Of a stretch of DNA of 64,000 bases, positions 54,089-63,064 are shown in pieces. The position numbers were made by a program, and so were the translations under genes. How positions within the stretch are numbered: the stretch's first letter is position 1; the number at the start of each line of letters is the position of its first letter. Under the pieces are notes generated by a model. The model made no database searches. It was given only the letters and a program-made list of their open reading frames with translations, and was not told the DNA's origin. Source of the DNA: Devosia crocina (lineage in GTDB: Bacteria; Pseudomonadota; Alphaproteobacteria; Rhizobiales; Devosiaceae); the NCBI RefSeq assembly GCF_900116545.1, contig NZ_FPCK01000001.1:806001-870000 (forward strand), read 5' to 3'.

Positions 54089-54535
54089 TCACATGCCGAC
54101 AGCGTCCAGGCGCTGAGTGCGCGCCCGGAAATTTTCGATGCCTTCCAGTTCGCGACGATAGGCGTCGCGCTCGGGCTGGCGGAAGAAGACGGCAGCCGCG
54201 CCGGCTTCGTGGTACATTCGGCACGCCTTGGGATCCGCAGGCGGCACCATGGCGATCAGCGGAATGCCTTTCTGGCGCAACCAGGAGGCGTGACGCTGCA
54301 CGAATTCAAGTGTGGCAAGGCTATGAGCCTTTAGATCGACCACCAGGAGATCGGGCCAGTCGGCGCGCGAATCGCTCAACACCAGGTCAAGATCTGCAAC
54401 GGCTTCGCAGTCACCGCCATAGCTGCACACATCTGTGCCGAGCAGCTCGCGCATTTCCCGCTGGAACAGATACGCAGAGTGACCGTCGTCATCGATCAAG
54501 CCGATCCATGGAGCGATCCCGCCCGGGTTTTCCAC
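54089..54535 (-). CDS. Single-domain receiver-like protein, degenerate
   Basis: About 148 residues forming one CheY-like receiver and no output domain. Acidic residues are in IGLIDDDGHSAY and the phosphorylatable Asp is in LLVVDLKAHS. The conserved Thr/Ser after strand 4 is replaced (LIAMVPPAD), and the usual Lys-Pro after strand 5 is Gln-Pro (FFRQP), so phosphorylation signalling may be lost or altered. I prefer GTG 54535, with AAGGAG 6 bases upstream; an earlier GTG at 54595 is possible. Divergent from the CadC-like gene. Confidence 0.65.
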   Translation of the reverse strand: MENPGGIAPWIGLIDDDGHSAYLFQREMRELLGTDVCSYGGDCEAVADLDLVLSDSRADWPDLLVVDLKAHSLATLEFVQRHASWLRQKGIPLIAMVPPADPKACRMYHEAGAAAVFFRQPERDAYRRELEGIENFRARTQRLDAVGM

Positions 54536-54737
54536 ACGCAACTCCTTGCCCGGCGTCCACTGGGCAAATCTACTCTTGAGGCAAGTGGGACTCACCTAGT
54601 CTCCAACCTGCGTAATATCGAAGAGAAATCCGCAGTCTTGGGGGCCTTTCCGCCGACTGCGAAACCCGGCGCAAATCAGTTCAGCGCCAGTAGGGCGAGG
54701 TATGCGGTAGCCGGGCTCGCGCGAAAAGGATGCTCCT

Positions 54738-54811
54738 GTAAAATCAAGGTAAGTTTGCACTTGCCTTTTACATGTCAGCGACGGCATTTTACGTAGCGTC
54801 CGGGGGTAAAA
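54738..54811. promoter_or_regulatory. Alternating GTAAAA/TTTTAC elements before the CadC-like gene
   Basis: The hexamer GTAAAA occurs at 54738 and 54806 and its complement TTTTAC at 54766 and 54787, four copies in 74 bp. The first pair encloses GGTAAG/CTTGCC, giving an imperfect palindrome at 54738-54771. The last copy overlaps the start codon of the regulator-like gene. Likely a protein-binding array, perhaps for autoregulation. Confidence 0.45.
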
Positions 54812-56580
54812 TGACTGACGTTGCGGCAGACAGGGATGCGGTCCTGGCGGCGCTCGATCGCTTGACGGCGTGGTCAGAAATGGCCCGCTCGCCTCAACTT
54901 ACGCGCTTCTTGAGCTACATCGTCCACAAGCGGCTCGACGGCGAGACACAGTCGGTGAAGGCTTACTCCATCGCCGTTGACGTGTTCGGCCGCCCGGCGG
55001 ACTTCGATCCGCAGAGCGACCCGATCGTTCGGGTGCAGGCGCGGCGATTGCGAGCGCTTCTGGATCAATATTATCGCGGACCAGGCACTGGAGAAGCGGT
55101 GCAGATACAGCTGCCGATCGGGCGCTACGTTCCCGATTTCGTGCTTGTGGCTGCGCCTGTCGTGCCTCGAGACGAAGCATCTGTCCCAACTTTTGCCGAG
55201 CCTGAGCTCGACCTCGTTCCTGCCCACGAGGAGAAGCGGCCGCGAGGACAGGTGACAGTGTCGTGGATCGTTCTTTTTGTGATCGCGATCGGTGTGGCCG
55301 TGCTGGCCTATTCTCTATCGAGCTGGGGCCCGCTTAACCGGCCCGCGGCAGTAGCCGAGCCGCTCTTGCGTCCGCCGGAATTGCGTATCGTCGATTTCCA
55401 GAACTTGACGGACACACCTGCCGTGACCACGGCGCTTTCGGCGCTCGCGATCGAGCTGGTGACGGATTTCCAGCCGTTTATCGCGGTGAATGTGACCTAT
55501 GACGGGCGAGGCGATGTCGCCGTGCCCGACGATGTGCAAGATGATTACCTGCTCAGTGGACTTGTGCGGCAGGAGACGCCGGAATCGGACTATGTCGTTA
55601 ACGCCATCCTGACCGATCTCGATACCAACAGCGTCGTGTGGAACCTCTCGCTTGCAGTTCCGCCTGCCGATCTCTTCGAGTCCGGCAGGATCGATGCGAT
55701 TTCGCAGCGGCTGGTTTCTTCCCTCGGCACTTTCCGTGGACCGCTCCATGCCAAGGCTCGCGCTGCCCTGAGCAATGGCAACTTTGCAGGACAAGAGGGG
55801 TTTTACACCTGCGCGTTGTTGTTCAACATCTATCGCGCCAGCCAGGCGACGGGCGCCGCCGGCCGGGTCCGTTCGTGCCTCGCAGCGCTGCCCGAGGATC
55901 AACGGACGCATCCCAGCTTGCTTGCCATCGAGGGAAGCCTGATCGCGGAGACCAGCGATACGGTGCGCGTGACGCCTTCGACGCAGATGGCGCGGTTTGG
56001 CCAAGCCAACGAGTTCATCTCTCGCGCTCTTCAAGCTGCGCCGACCAGCAGCTTCGTTTGGGAGCAGAGGGCGCGCCTGCATGAGGCGATGGGCGCACAT
56101 GACGACGCGGAAGGCGCCTATAGTACATCGCTGCAACTCAACCCCGCTAGCGTGGACGGAGCGGCTGCCCATGCAAGGCACCTCGCGCTTATGGGACGGC
56201 TCGAACAGGCGCTTCCCCTCGCTCAGCGTGCCATCGGAGCCTTGCCGGTCTCCAATGTTCCTGCCTGGTATCAATGCGTGCCCGCCCTCGGGGCATATAG
56301 GGATCGCCAATTTGCCCGGGCCCTGCAGCTGGCAGAGCTTTGCGCGCGTGTCGATGTGGAGGTTGGAGCACCGCTTGGGATTGTGTCAGCACAGGAGCTC
56401 GGCGATGCCGGGGCTGTCGAGCGGCTCCTGCCGCGCGTTTTGGAAGTGTCGAGCTTCCGAGGCTACGGGATCATGACCCAGCTCCGTCGCCGGAGTACGG
56501 ATGTCGAGCTACTGGAGCACCTGCGGACAGGACTGTCACGAACGGGCATACCGCCAATGTCGCTGGTGGCGGCCTTCTGA
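54811..56580 (+). CDS. CadC-like membrane regulator: winged-helix-like domain, one TM helix, TolB-like and TPR periplasmic part
   Basis: About 589 residues. Residues 1-115 form a cytoplasmic domain with FDPQSDPIVRVQARRLRALL and QIQLPIGRYVPDF, a helix-then-hairpin pattern like the recognition helix and wing of OmpR/CadC domains. One transmembrane helix lies at about 148-168 (VSWIVLFVIAIGVAVLAYSL). The periplasmic part has a TolB/FlgO-like module (PPELRIVDFQNLTDTP) and TPR-like helices (about 390-500). This is the layout of one-component membrane regulators. ATG 54811 is preferred for GGGGG just upstream; ATG 54772 is possible. The DNA-binding role is inferred. Confidence 0.65.
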   Translation: MTDVAADRDAVLAALDRLTAWSEMARSPQLTRFLSYIVHKRLDGETQSVKAYSIAVDVFGRPADFDPQSDPIVRVQARRLRALLDQYYRGPGTGEAVQIQLPIGRYVPDFVLVAAPVVPRDEASVPTFAEPELDLVPAHEEKRPRGQVTVSWIVLFVIAIGVAVLAYSLSSWGPLNRPAAVAEPLLRPPELRIVDFQNLTDTPAVTTALSALAIELVTDFQPFIAVNVTYDGRGDVAVPDDVQDDYLLSGLVRQETPESDYVVNAILTDLDTNSVVWNLSLAVPPADLFESGRIDAISQRLVSSLGTFRGPLHAKARAALSNGNFAGQEGFYTCALLFNIYRASQATGAAGRVRSCLAALPEDQRTHPSLLAIEGSLIAETSDTVRVTPSTQMARFGQANEFISRALQAAPTSSFVWEQRARLHEAMGAHDDAEGAYSTSLQLNPASVDGAAAHARHLALMGRLEQALPLAQRAIGALPVSNVPAWYQCVPALGAYRDRQFARALQLAELCARVDVEVGAPLGIVSAQELGDAGAVERLLPRVLEVSSFRGYGIMTQLRRRSTDVELLEHLRTGLSRTGIPPMSLVAAF

Positions 56581-56585
56581 AGCGC

Positions 56586-56918
56586 TTAATGCGTGCTAGA
56601 ATGACTGAAGAGATTGATCACCAGCACACCGGCAAGGATCAGGCCGATGCCGACCAGGGCGGGGATATCGAGGGACTGACCATAGGCGAAAAAGGCGATG
56701 ATCGAAACCAGGACAATGCCCACGCCTGACCAGATGGCATAGCCGATGCCGACCGGTATGGTCTGAAGGGCAAGCGAGAAGAAGTAGAAGGTGATGGAAT
56801 AGCCCACCACCACGATGATGGTGGGCACAAGCTGAGTGAAGCCCGCCGAAGCGCGCAGGAACGATGTGGCAATCACCTCGCCTACAATGGCGACGGCGAG
56901 GTAAACGGCGCCGTTCAT
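56586..56918 (-). CDS. Small multidrug resistance (SMR) transporter
   Basis: 110 residues with four transmembrane helices. The essential proton/drug-binding glutamate is residue 14 (LAVAIVGEVIATS), as in EmrE; GIGYAIWSGVGIV is the helix-3 signature. Its start overlaps the murD2 stop codon (ATGA), so it is part of the MurL-MurD2 operon. Substrate could be a cationic drug or guanidinium; EmrE-like residues favour the former. Confidence 0.92.
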   Translation of the reverse strand: MNGAVYLAVAIVGEVIATSFLRASAGFTQLVPTIIVVVGYSITFYFFSLALQTIPVGIGYAIWSGVGIVLVSIIAFFAYGQSLDIPALVGIGLILAGVLVINLFSHSSTH

Positions 56919-58216
56919 GCCAGATTGGTCCCGAACTGAGTTCGGCATAGTTCGACAAAGCGGGTGCCGCGTTCCTCGAAATTCTTGAACTGATTGTAAG
57001 ACGGCGCGCCAGGGGACAGAATGATGGTATCGAACCGGTCCCGTATCGAGGCGAGAGTGGCGATCGCCGCTTCAAGATCAGGACATTGGCTGACGGAAAG
57101 ATCGGGAGCTGCTTTGCGTGCAGCCTCGGCAAGGCGCGCGCCCGTTACCGGAAGGGTGACGAGAACCGTGACGCCCCGCATCGCCAGGAGCCCTGCCAAC
57201 TCGCCGTAATCCTGCTCCCGTTCGTGCCCGCCAGCGACAAGGGCAATACGACGGCCGGGGTAGGCTGCAAGCGCTGCCTTTGTGGCCTCGGGTGTGGTCG
57301 AGATGGAATCATCGACGATGGTCAGCGTGCCAATCCGATGCTCTTCGAGCCTATGGGGCAGGGGGCGAAACGCGGCAATACCGGCCAGGACGCCGCCCAT
57401 CGTAGCGCCGGCTGCGAGTGCGATCTTTGCCGCAAGCAGGGCGTTATCGAGATTGTGCTCACCGCGAAGGCGCGAGTGGGCGACGGCGCCTTCGATGGTG
57501 ATGGCTTCTTGCGGTGTCAGTTCACGCACAAGACGCCGATGATCGCGAACGGCCCGCGCGACCCGCCCATTGCCGGCAGCGGCAGAGCCGAGGGCGACAG
57601 CAAAACTGCCCTCCCGGTCCACCAAGTGCAATTTGTCATCAAAATAGCGTTCGACTGAACCGTGCCAGTCCACGTGTTCAGGATAGAGATTGGTAATGGC
57701 GGCGATATCGGGCACGAATGCCATGTCGGCGGTCTGGTAACTCGACAGTTCGAACACGGTAATGGCGTGCTTGTCGGCAATATCGAGCGGGGCGAGCCCG
57801 ACATTCCCTGCAAGCCCGGCATCGAGACCGGAGCGGACCAGCATGAGGTGCACCAGCGTTGCGGTGGTCGACTTGCCCTTGGTGCCGGAGATGGCGATCA
57901 CCGTGCGGTTCTTGCGATAGGCCGCGCCCCATAAATTGAGGTTGGAGGTGACTGCAATGCCGGCCTTGGCCGCGTGGGTAAAGATCGGCTTGTAGCGGGA
58001 GACGCCCGGGCTCTTGACGATGGTGCCGAAGCGGCGCTCCCCAATCGCCTGTTCGATTTCTCTGGGAGGGATGAAGGCCGTCCCGTCAATGGCGGCCGAG
58101 CCGGTGTCGGCGGTCACGAAGACCGCAAGATCGGGCTGGATCTGCCGGAGGAACTGACGAGTCGAAATCGCTTCGCGGCCCGCCCCATAAAGCAGGACTG
58201 GTTCGTCAAACCGCAT
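56915..58216 (-). CDS. murD2: UDP-MurNAc-L-Ala--L-Glu ligase (MurD2)
   Basis: 433-residue Mur ligase. ATP loop ISGTKGKSTTATLV, the central-domain motif FELSSYQTADM, NLYPEHVDWHGS, and the C-terminal ligand-binding domain with VAGGHEREQDY. Unlike classical MurD, which adds D-Glu, MurD2 adds L-Glu, which the neighbouring MurL then epimerises; this pathway is known from Xanthomonas. Assignment as MurD2 rests on the tight linkage to murL (11-base overlap) and on divergence from standard MurD motifs. Cytoplasmic step of peptidoglycan precursor synthesis. Confidence 0.85.
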   Translation of the reverse strand: MRFDEPVLLYGAGREAISTRQFLRQIQPDLAVFVTADTGSAAIDGTAFIPPREIEQAIGERRFGTIVKSPGVSRYKPIFTHAAKAGIAVTSNLNLWGAAYRKNRTVIAISGTKGKSTTATLVHLMLVRSGLDAGLAGNVGLAPLDIADKHAITVFELSSYQTADMAFVPDIAAITNLYPEHVDWHGSVERYFDDKLHLVDREGSFAVALGSAAAGNGRVARAVRDHRRLVRELTPQEAITIEGAVAHSRLRGEHNLDNALLAAKIALAAGATMGGVLAGIAAFRPLPHRLEEHRIGTLTIVDDSISTTPEATKAALAAYPGRRIALVAGGHEREQDYGELAGLLAMRGVTVLVTLPVTGARLAEAARKAAPDLSVSQCPDLEAAIATLASIRDRFDTIILSPGAPSYNQFKNFEERGTRFVELCRTQFGTNLA

Positions 58217-59558
58217 GAGCGGCCACCTTGGCGGCCAGAGCCACCGGGATGTGGTGGTCGTGGCTGTCGGTCAGGCATTCGGCCATGGCAAGCTGCAGCT
58301 TTTCCTCGCCATACTGGCTGAATAGATCGGCCTTCACTGCCCGCACCACGGCCTCCTGATGCCAATCGGCGTGGCGGGTAAGCGTATAAAAACAGGCCGC
58401 CGCTTCGAGGATTTCGCCGACGCATTCCCAGGGTTTCTGGCCTGCAAGGCCTGCGAGCTCGCGGAAGGATTGCTCGTTGGCCGGTTCATCGAGAAGGTTC
58501 TTGCCGAAGATCCGGAGCAGCCGGTCCTTGGCCATGAAGGGAGCAAAGATCAGGAAAACGAAGTGGCATTTGGGGCACTCGCCACACCAGAGAGGGCCAT
58601 CATTGCCGTTGAGGCGGAAATTGCGATTGCAGCTGGAAAAGACCGTGTCGAACCGAAGACCCTGGGTAAAGAGCGAGGCAATGCGAGCTTCCGAATAGGG
58701 GCGCAGCAGGGAGAAATAGGTCAGCGCTCCACCGGTGGCATCGCCGAGGATATCTGCGATCAGAAGTTCAAAGCCGAGCGACTTGGAATATTGGTGATTG
58801 GTCTCGCGCCCGTCGAAGGTCACATTGCCTTCGCTGGCCGAGCGCTCGTTGCTCAAGACGATCTGGTCATAGCCAAAGAGCACGGCGCAAAGCGAGGCGA
58901 TCATGGAGTTGATCGCCGTGGAAGGAACGTGGCCGTTGTAAAAGCCCGGCTCCTTGCCCAAACGGATCATCTCCGCGTCGAGCGTGCGCGTGACATAAAC
59001 GGGGTCTCGACCGATCGCGTCGATCGAGCTGAGGATCGGACCCTTGGGGTTGACGGCGAAGGGGGAGAAATCCAAGCCGACATGGCTGAGGAGGTCGACG
59101 CTGACAAGCGAATCCTTGCCTCCGCCGATGGGAAGAAGCGTCCGTTCGGCAAGATCCGGCGCGGGTTTGCGCACGATAGCGTCGGACGGGACATCGAGCT
59201 GCAACCGCCCAAAACGGGCAAGGTCGTTGCGGGCATAGAATTCGCCAAGGCCGTTTTCGTAGACATCGATAACGAAGGCTTGTTCCGCCTCGGTGAGAGC
59301 CAGTTCCGACCGGATGTGGAAGGGCGCGCGCAGCTTGAAGTAACTCACCCCCAGGACAAACGCCGTCAGCTCGAGCAGCTTGCGAAAGGCCGGCGTTGCA
59401 GCCTTTGCCGGATCGGCACCCCGCGGCAGCCCGAGAACTTCGACAAAATCGAGATCGTTGAGGCGATAGCTGAAATGCGCCTCGCCGGTTGTGGGATCGA
59501 AGCGGGGGGGGAGGATAGAAAAGGTTTCGGTCACGGGCAACTCACGCGGCTTTGCCAC
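58206..59558 (-). CDS. murL: UDP-MurNAc-L-Ala-L-Glu epimerase (MurL)
   Basis: 450-residue protein that converts the terminal L-Glu of UDP-MurNAc-L-Ala-L-Glu to D-Glu in an ATP-dependent reaction, replacing free D-Glu made by glutamate racemase. Visible motifs are LLPIGGGKDSLVSVDLL (PP-loop-like nucleotide site), HVPSTAINSMIAS, NERSASEGNVTFDGRETNHQ and CGECPKCHFVFL, a Cys cluster that may bind metal. The start is GTG at 59558. It overlaps murD2 by 11 bases. I recognise the family; length and motifs fit the Xanthomonas enzyme. Confidence 0.87.
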   Translation of the reverse strand: MAKPRELPVTETFSILPPRFDPTTGEAHFSYRLNDLDFVEVLGLPRGADPAKAATPAFRKLLELTAFVLGVSYFKLRAPFHIRSELALTEAEQAFVIDVYENGLGEFYARNDLARFGRLQLDVPSDAIVRKPAPDLAERTLLPIGGGKDSLVSVDLLSHVGLDFSPFAVNPKGPILSSIDAIGRDPVYVTRTLDAEMIRLGKEPGFYNGHVPSTAINSMIASLCAVLFGYDQIVLSNERSASEGNVTFDGRETNHQYSKSLGFELLIADILGDATGGALTYFSLLRPYSEARIASLFTQGLRFDTVFSSCNRNFRLNGNDGPLWCGECPKCHFVFLIFAPFMAKDRLLRIFGKNLLDEPANEQSFRELAGLAGQKPWECVGEILEAAACFYTLTRHADWHQEAVVRAVKADLFSQYGEEKLQLAMAECLTDSHDHHIPVALAAKVAAHAV

Positions 59559-59593
59559 ATCATATAGGTGATTTGCACCAGTCGCGGGAGTGG

Positions 59594-60484
59594 CTAGTAG
59601 ATCCGCATTTGCATGCGCATGACGATGTCGTCGCCGACTCGCTGGAAGCCGTATTCGCGCATGGTGCAGGACCAGCCATTCCCGACCTTTTCGATGCGGA
59701 AAAGATTGTAGCGGGCAGGGTCGTCCAGCGTTCCCCCCTGCGCTGCGCTGGCAGCAGCAACGCCGATCACCGGAACCTCGTGATCGAGACCGGGGATATG
59801 ATGGATAGAGGAGCGATGGGTATGTCCATGAAGGACCAGTTCGGCGCCGCGCTCCTTGATCACCTGGCGGAAGATTCGGTGTCCCTTGAGGCCGAATGAG
59901 GGGTGTTGCAGCTCGGCGTTCGGCGGGTGATGGATCAGAACCACACGGAAGTAGCCGGCGTCGCCCAAGAGCTTGAGCATCCGGTCGAGACGGGCTGCCT
60001 GCTTGTCCTCGAAACGGCCGATCGCAAGGAAAGGGGCCGTCGGCACAGCGCTCGAGCAGGAGACGATCGCGACATCGCCGACCCGGCGGACAAAGGGGAA
60101 CGTCTCCCCTTCCAGTGTCTCGCCCTTGAGATATTCGCCCCAGTTTTCAATGGCTTCATCCATGGCGCCAGGGACATAGGCGTCGTGATTGCCCGGGCAA
60201 ACGGCGATGCGATCACTGTGGCCAAGGTCGGTCAGCCACTGTCCGGCGCGGCGAACTTCTTCGGGCAGCGCGAGATTGGTAAGGTCGCCGGTCACCACGG
60301 TGAAATCGGCGTCTTGGTCGCGCATATGGGCCACAAGCCTATGCAGCGTCTCGGTTTTCATCTCGCCGTGGCGTTTGAGCTTCCAGTTGAGGAAGCCCGT
60401 CAGGCGTTTGCCCACCAGGTTCCTGAGGGCCACCTCGGGCAGGGGGGAAAGATGAATGTCGGAAATGTGGGCAAGTGTGATCAT
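59594..60484 (-). CDS. Calcineurin-like metallophosphoesterase
   Basis: 296-residue phosphoesterase with all metal motifs: HISDIHLS, GDLTNLA, CPGNHDAYV, LIHHPP and LHGHTHRS. Similar to CpdA/YfcE-type enzymes; the substrate (cyclic nucleotide, lipid or nucleotide-sugar phosphate) is not clear. It lies 35 bp upstream of murL on the same strand, so it may belong to the peptidoglycan operon. Confidence 0.87.
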   Translation of the reverse strand: MITLAHISDIHLSPLPEVALRNLVGKRLTGFLNWKLKRHGEMKTETLHRLVAHMRDQDADFTVVTGDLTNLALPEEVRRAGQWLTDLGHSDRIAVCPGNHDAYVPGAMDEAIENWGEYLKGETLEGETFPFVRRVGDVAIVSCSSAVPTAPFLAIGRFEDKQAARLDRMLKLLGDAGYFRVVLIHHPPNAELQHPSFGLKGHRIFRQVIKERGAELVLHGHTHRSSIHHIPGLDHEVPVIGVAAASAAQGGTLDDPARYNLFRIEKVGNGWSCTMREYGFQRVGDDIVMRMQMRIY

Positions 60485-60670
60485 CGGCTGTGGTTTTGCC
60501 AGAAGCGAGATAACAGGGAAACGGCCAATCGCCGTGGATTAGAATGTATGCAGGCGTAAACATAGGTTTGTTTCCGCCGTCACGCCTTCTAACGCACAAA
60601 GGCGCGCTTGGCTCTCGACTTTTGCGCAGGAGACGCTACGCCTCCCAGAAGGGCCAAGGAGTTTCTAGCG

Positions 60671-61144
60671 ATGATGAATCGATTCCAGCAGGTTCGTGCC
60701 AAGGTTTTCCTGACCGTCGTGGGGCTTTTGCGGCGGATGACGATCGGGACGCGAGTGATGCTGGTGGACGGGGATAAGGTATTTCTGATCCGCCACACCT
60801 ATGTGCCGGGCTGGCAATTTCCCGGTGGGGGAATCGAGCCGGGGGAAACGGCCGAGGTTTCGGCGGCGCGCGAGGTGCTGGAGGAGACCGGCTACCGGGT
60901 TACAGGTCCCATGGAACTCTTTGGAATCTATCATAATTCCAGCCCCGTGACCAACCGTGACCATGTGCTCTTCTATGTGGCGCGGGCGCATGAATTCGTG
61001 TTCGAGCGCAAGAAGGATCACGAGATTTCCGAAACCGGGTGGTTCCAGATCAGCAAGTTGCCGGAGGGAGTAACTCCAGCCACGTCGCAGCGCATCGACG
61101 AGGTTTTCGACAATGCGCCGCGCCGCGATATATGGGGATATTGA
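60671..61144 (+). CDS. Nudix hydrolase
   Basis: 157 residues with an intact Nudix box GGGIEPGETAEVSAAREVLEETGY (G-x5-E-x7-REVLEETGY). An N-terminal helix precedes the fold. Hydrolyses a nucleoside-diphosphate-linked compound; substrate unknown. AAGGAG lies upstream of the two adjacent ATGs; the first, 60671, is chosen. Confidence 0.88.
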   Translation: MMNRFQQVRAKVFLTVVGLLRRMTIGTRVMLVDGDKVFLIRHTYVPGWQFPGGGIEPGETAEVSAAREVLEETGYRVTGPMELFGIYHNSSPVTNRDHVLFYVARAHEFVFERKKDHEISETGWFQISKLPEGVTPATSQRIDEVFDNAPRRDIWGY

Positions 61145-61194
61145 CCTCTTCCGGCTATGGTTTTGCTAGCATCTGGTTAGCACATCAAGGCCGA

Positions 61195-62154
61195 TCAGCT
61201 CATAAACGAGAGTTTTGGGCCAACCGGGATGATCCTGTGCGGATTGATGGTGGTGTGGCTCCAATAATAGTGCGTCTGGATCTGACCGATATCGACCGTC
61301 TCCTTGACGCCGGGCACCTCGTAAAGCGCCTTCAGATAGTGGGATAGGTTCGGATAGTCCGCGATCTCGCGGATATTGCACTTGAAGTGACCGAAATAGA
61401 CGGCGTCGAAGCGCACGAGGGTGGTGAACAAACGCCAGTCGGCTTCGGTGATGCTGTCGCCGGTGAGATAGGCCTTGTCGCTGAGAATGTCCTCGACCCA
61501 ATCAAGAGCGGCGAAGAGCTTCCGGGCGGCTTCCTCGTAGGCGTCCTGGGTGGTGGCGAAGCCGGCCTTGTAGACGCCGTTGTTGATGTCGTCGTAGACG
61601 CGGGCATTGATCGCGTCGATTTCCTGGCGCAGTGCCTCGGGATAGTAATCGTCGGTGTTGCCGGTCAGCTCGTTGAAGGCTGTGTTGAACATGCGGATGA
61701 TTTCCGCACTTTCATTGGACACGATGGTGCCGGTCTTCTTGTCCCAAAGAACGGGTACGGTAACGCGGCCGGTATAGTCGGACTGAGCCTCGGCATAGAC
61801 CTGCCAGAGGAAATCCTTGCCCAACAGAGTGTCGCCGGTCGAGCCTTCGTCTTTCTTGAAGCTCCAGCCGGTTTCGTCCGGCATCTTGGGTGAGACGACC
61901 GAAACCGAAATCAGATTTTCCAACTCCTTGAGCTTGCGGAAGATCAGGGTGCGGTGCGCCCAGGGACAGGCGAGGGAAACATAGAGGTGGTAGCGGTCTG
62001 CTTCGGCAGCAAAGCCGCCGTTGCCTGAGGGACCGGGCGCACCATCCGCGGTGACCCAGTTGCGGAAACCGGATTGGGAGCGGACGAACTTTCCGCCGGT
62101 CTTTTTGGTGTCGTACCACTGGTCCGACCATTTGCCGTCGATCAACTGTCCCAT
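61195..62154 (-). CDS. Glutathionyl-hydroquinone reductase (Xi-class GST)
   Basis: 319-residue YqjG/PcpF-like enzyme that reduces glutathionyl-hydroquinones with glutathione. The catalytic Cys is in SLACPWAHRTLIFRKL. An N-terminal thioredoxin-like domain is followed by an all-helical domain with NARVYDDINNGVYKAGFA and the family C-terminal block THYYWSHTTINPHRIIP. AAAGGGA precedes the ATG at 62154. Cytoplasmic detoxification role. Confidence 0.92.
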   Translation of the reverse strand: MGQLIDGKWSDQWYDTKKTGGKFVRSQSGFRNWVTADGAPGPSGNGGFAAEADRYHLYVSLACPWAHRTLIFRKLKELENLISVSVVSPKMPDETGWSFKKDEGSTGDTLLGKDFLWQVYAEAQSDYTGRVTVPVLWDKKTGTIVSNESAEIIRMFNTAFNELTGNTDDYYPEALRQEIDAINARVYDDINNGVYKAGFATTQDAYEEAARKLFAALDWVEDILSDKAYLTGDSITEADWRLFTTLVRFDAVYFGHFKCNIREIADYPNLSHYLKALYEVPGVKETVDIGQIQTHYYWSHTTINPHRIIPVGPKLSFMS

Positions 62155-62515
62155 CTTTGGTCCCTTTCGGTCATCTTGCTGTCTGGATTGGCCGGTCCTC
62201 TGTTGCCAGCGAACGAGTCGGCCCTGATCCTACCCAACATCTAAAGACGCTTCTTCGATGCGATAAGTCAGGGGAACGGCAACAAACTGTTGTGCAATCG
62301 GGTTACATCGGGACAATGTGGCGGAGGAATTTCAGCCATGAAGCAGATATTCCCATTTACGCCGGGCAATGCCGGTGCTAATGCGCGATCAGACGTGGAG
62401 GCGTCCAGGATGGTAAAGGTTTTGCAGATGCTCCGACGACCATAGCCGGTCGATCAGCGCGGTGCCCTTGGGGCGGCCGCAATTGTTTCTGCACAGCTTT
62501 TCTGGATCCAAGCTC
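62155..62515. other. Divergent intergenic region
   Basis: 361 bp between the glutathionyl-hydroquinone reductase gene (-) and the acetyltransferase gene (+). It should carry promoters for both. A 35-codon frame at 62338-62445 with GGAGG upstream is present but unsupported. I see no strong hairpin. Confidence 0.5.
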
Positions 62516-63064
62516 ATGACCACGCCTGTTGCGGCCGAGGCCGCTGTTGCCCCCCTGTCCGGCCAACCCACTGTGCGCCTTGCACGCGAGGAAGACGAGG
62601 TCTTTGTCGATGACCTGCAGGCCATTGCCTTTGGTCCCGGGCGGTTTTCGCGCACGGCCTTCCGGGTTCGGGAGCGTTTTCCCATCGACAAAAGCCTGAG
62701 CCTGATCGCCGAAGTCGACGGCACGCCATGTGGCTCGGTTTGGATGACTCCGATCAGCGTCGGCGGGATCAAGGGCTATTTGCTCGGCCCACTCGCAACC
62801 CATCCCAATTTCCGCAAGCGGGGCGCGGGCAAGCTGCTGGCGCGTGAAGTGAGCAAGCTGGCCATGTCCCGCGGCGAAGGGCATTTCGTCTTGCTGGTGG
62901 GCGACCAGGATTATTATTGCCCGCTTGGCTGGAAGATCACGGTGCCGGGTAATGTGCAGTTTCCCGGACCCGTAGACCCGACGCGGGTTCTGCTGTTGGC
63001 GGATGATCCGGAACTGGCGAACACGCTCAAGGGTTCGATCGCGGATTTCGATCTGGGCGCTTGA
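62516..63064 (+). CDS. GNAT family N-acetyltransferase (YhbS-like)
   Basis: 182-residue acetyltransferase. Acetyl-CoA site residues are in GYLLGPLATHPNFRKRGAGKLLA (the R/Q-x-x-G-x-G/A loop) and the YhbS-type C-terminal block LLVGDQDYYCPLGWKI. The acceptor is unknown. ATG 62516 is chosen; an earlier in-frame start would add 18 unconserved residues. The last 50 bp of this gene are repeated twice downstream. Confidence 0.85.
   Translation: MTTPVAAEAAVAPLSGQPTVRLAREEDEVFVDDLQAIAFGPGRFSRTAFRVRERFPIDKSLSLIAEVDGTPCGSVWMTPISVGGIKGYLLGPLATHPNFRKRGAGKLLAREVSKLAMSRGEGHFVLLVGDQDYYCPLGWKITVPGNVQFPGPVDPTRVLLLADDPELANTLKGSIADFDLGA

Noticed and set aside
62338..62445. 35-codon frame with GGAGG about 11 bases upstream of ATG
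   Set aside because: Spacing is long and the peptide has no features; not enough support.
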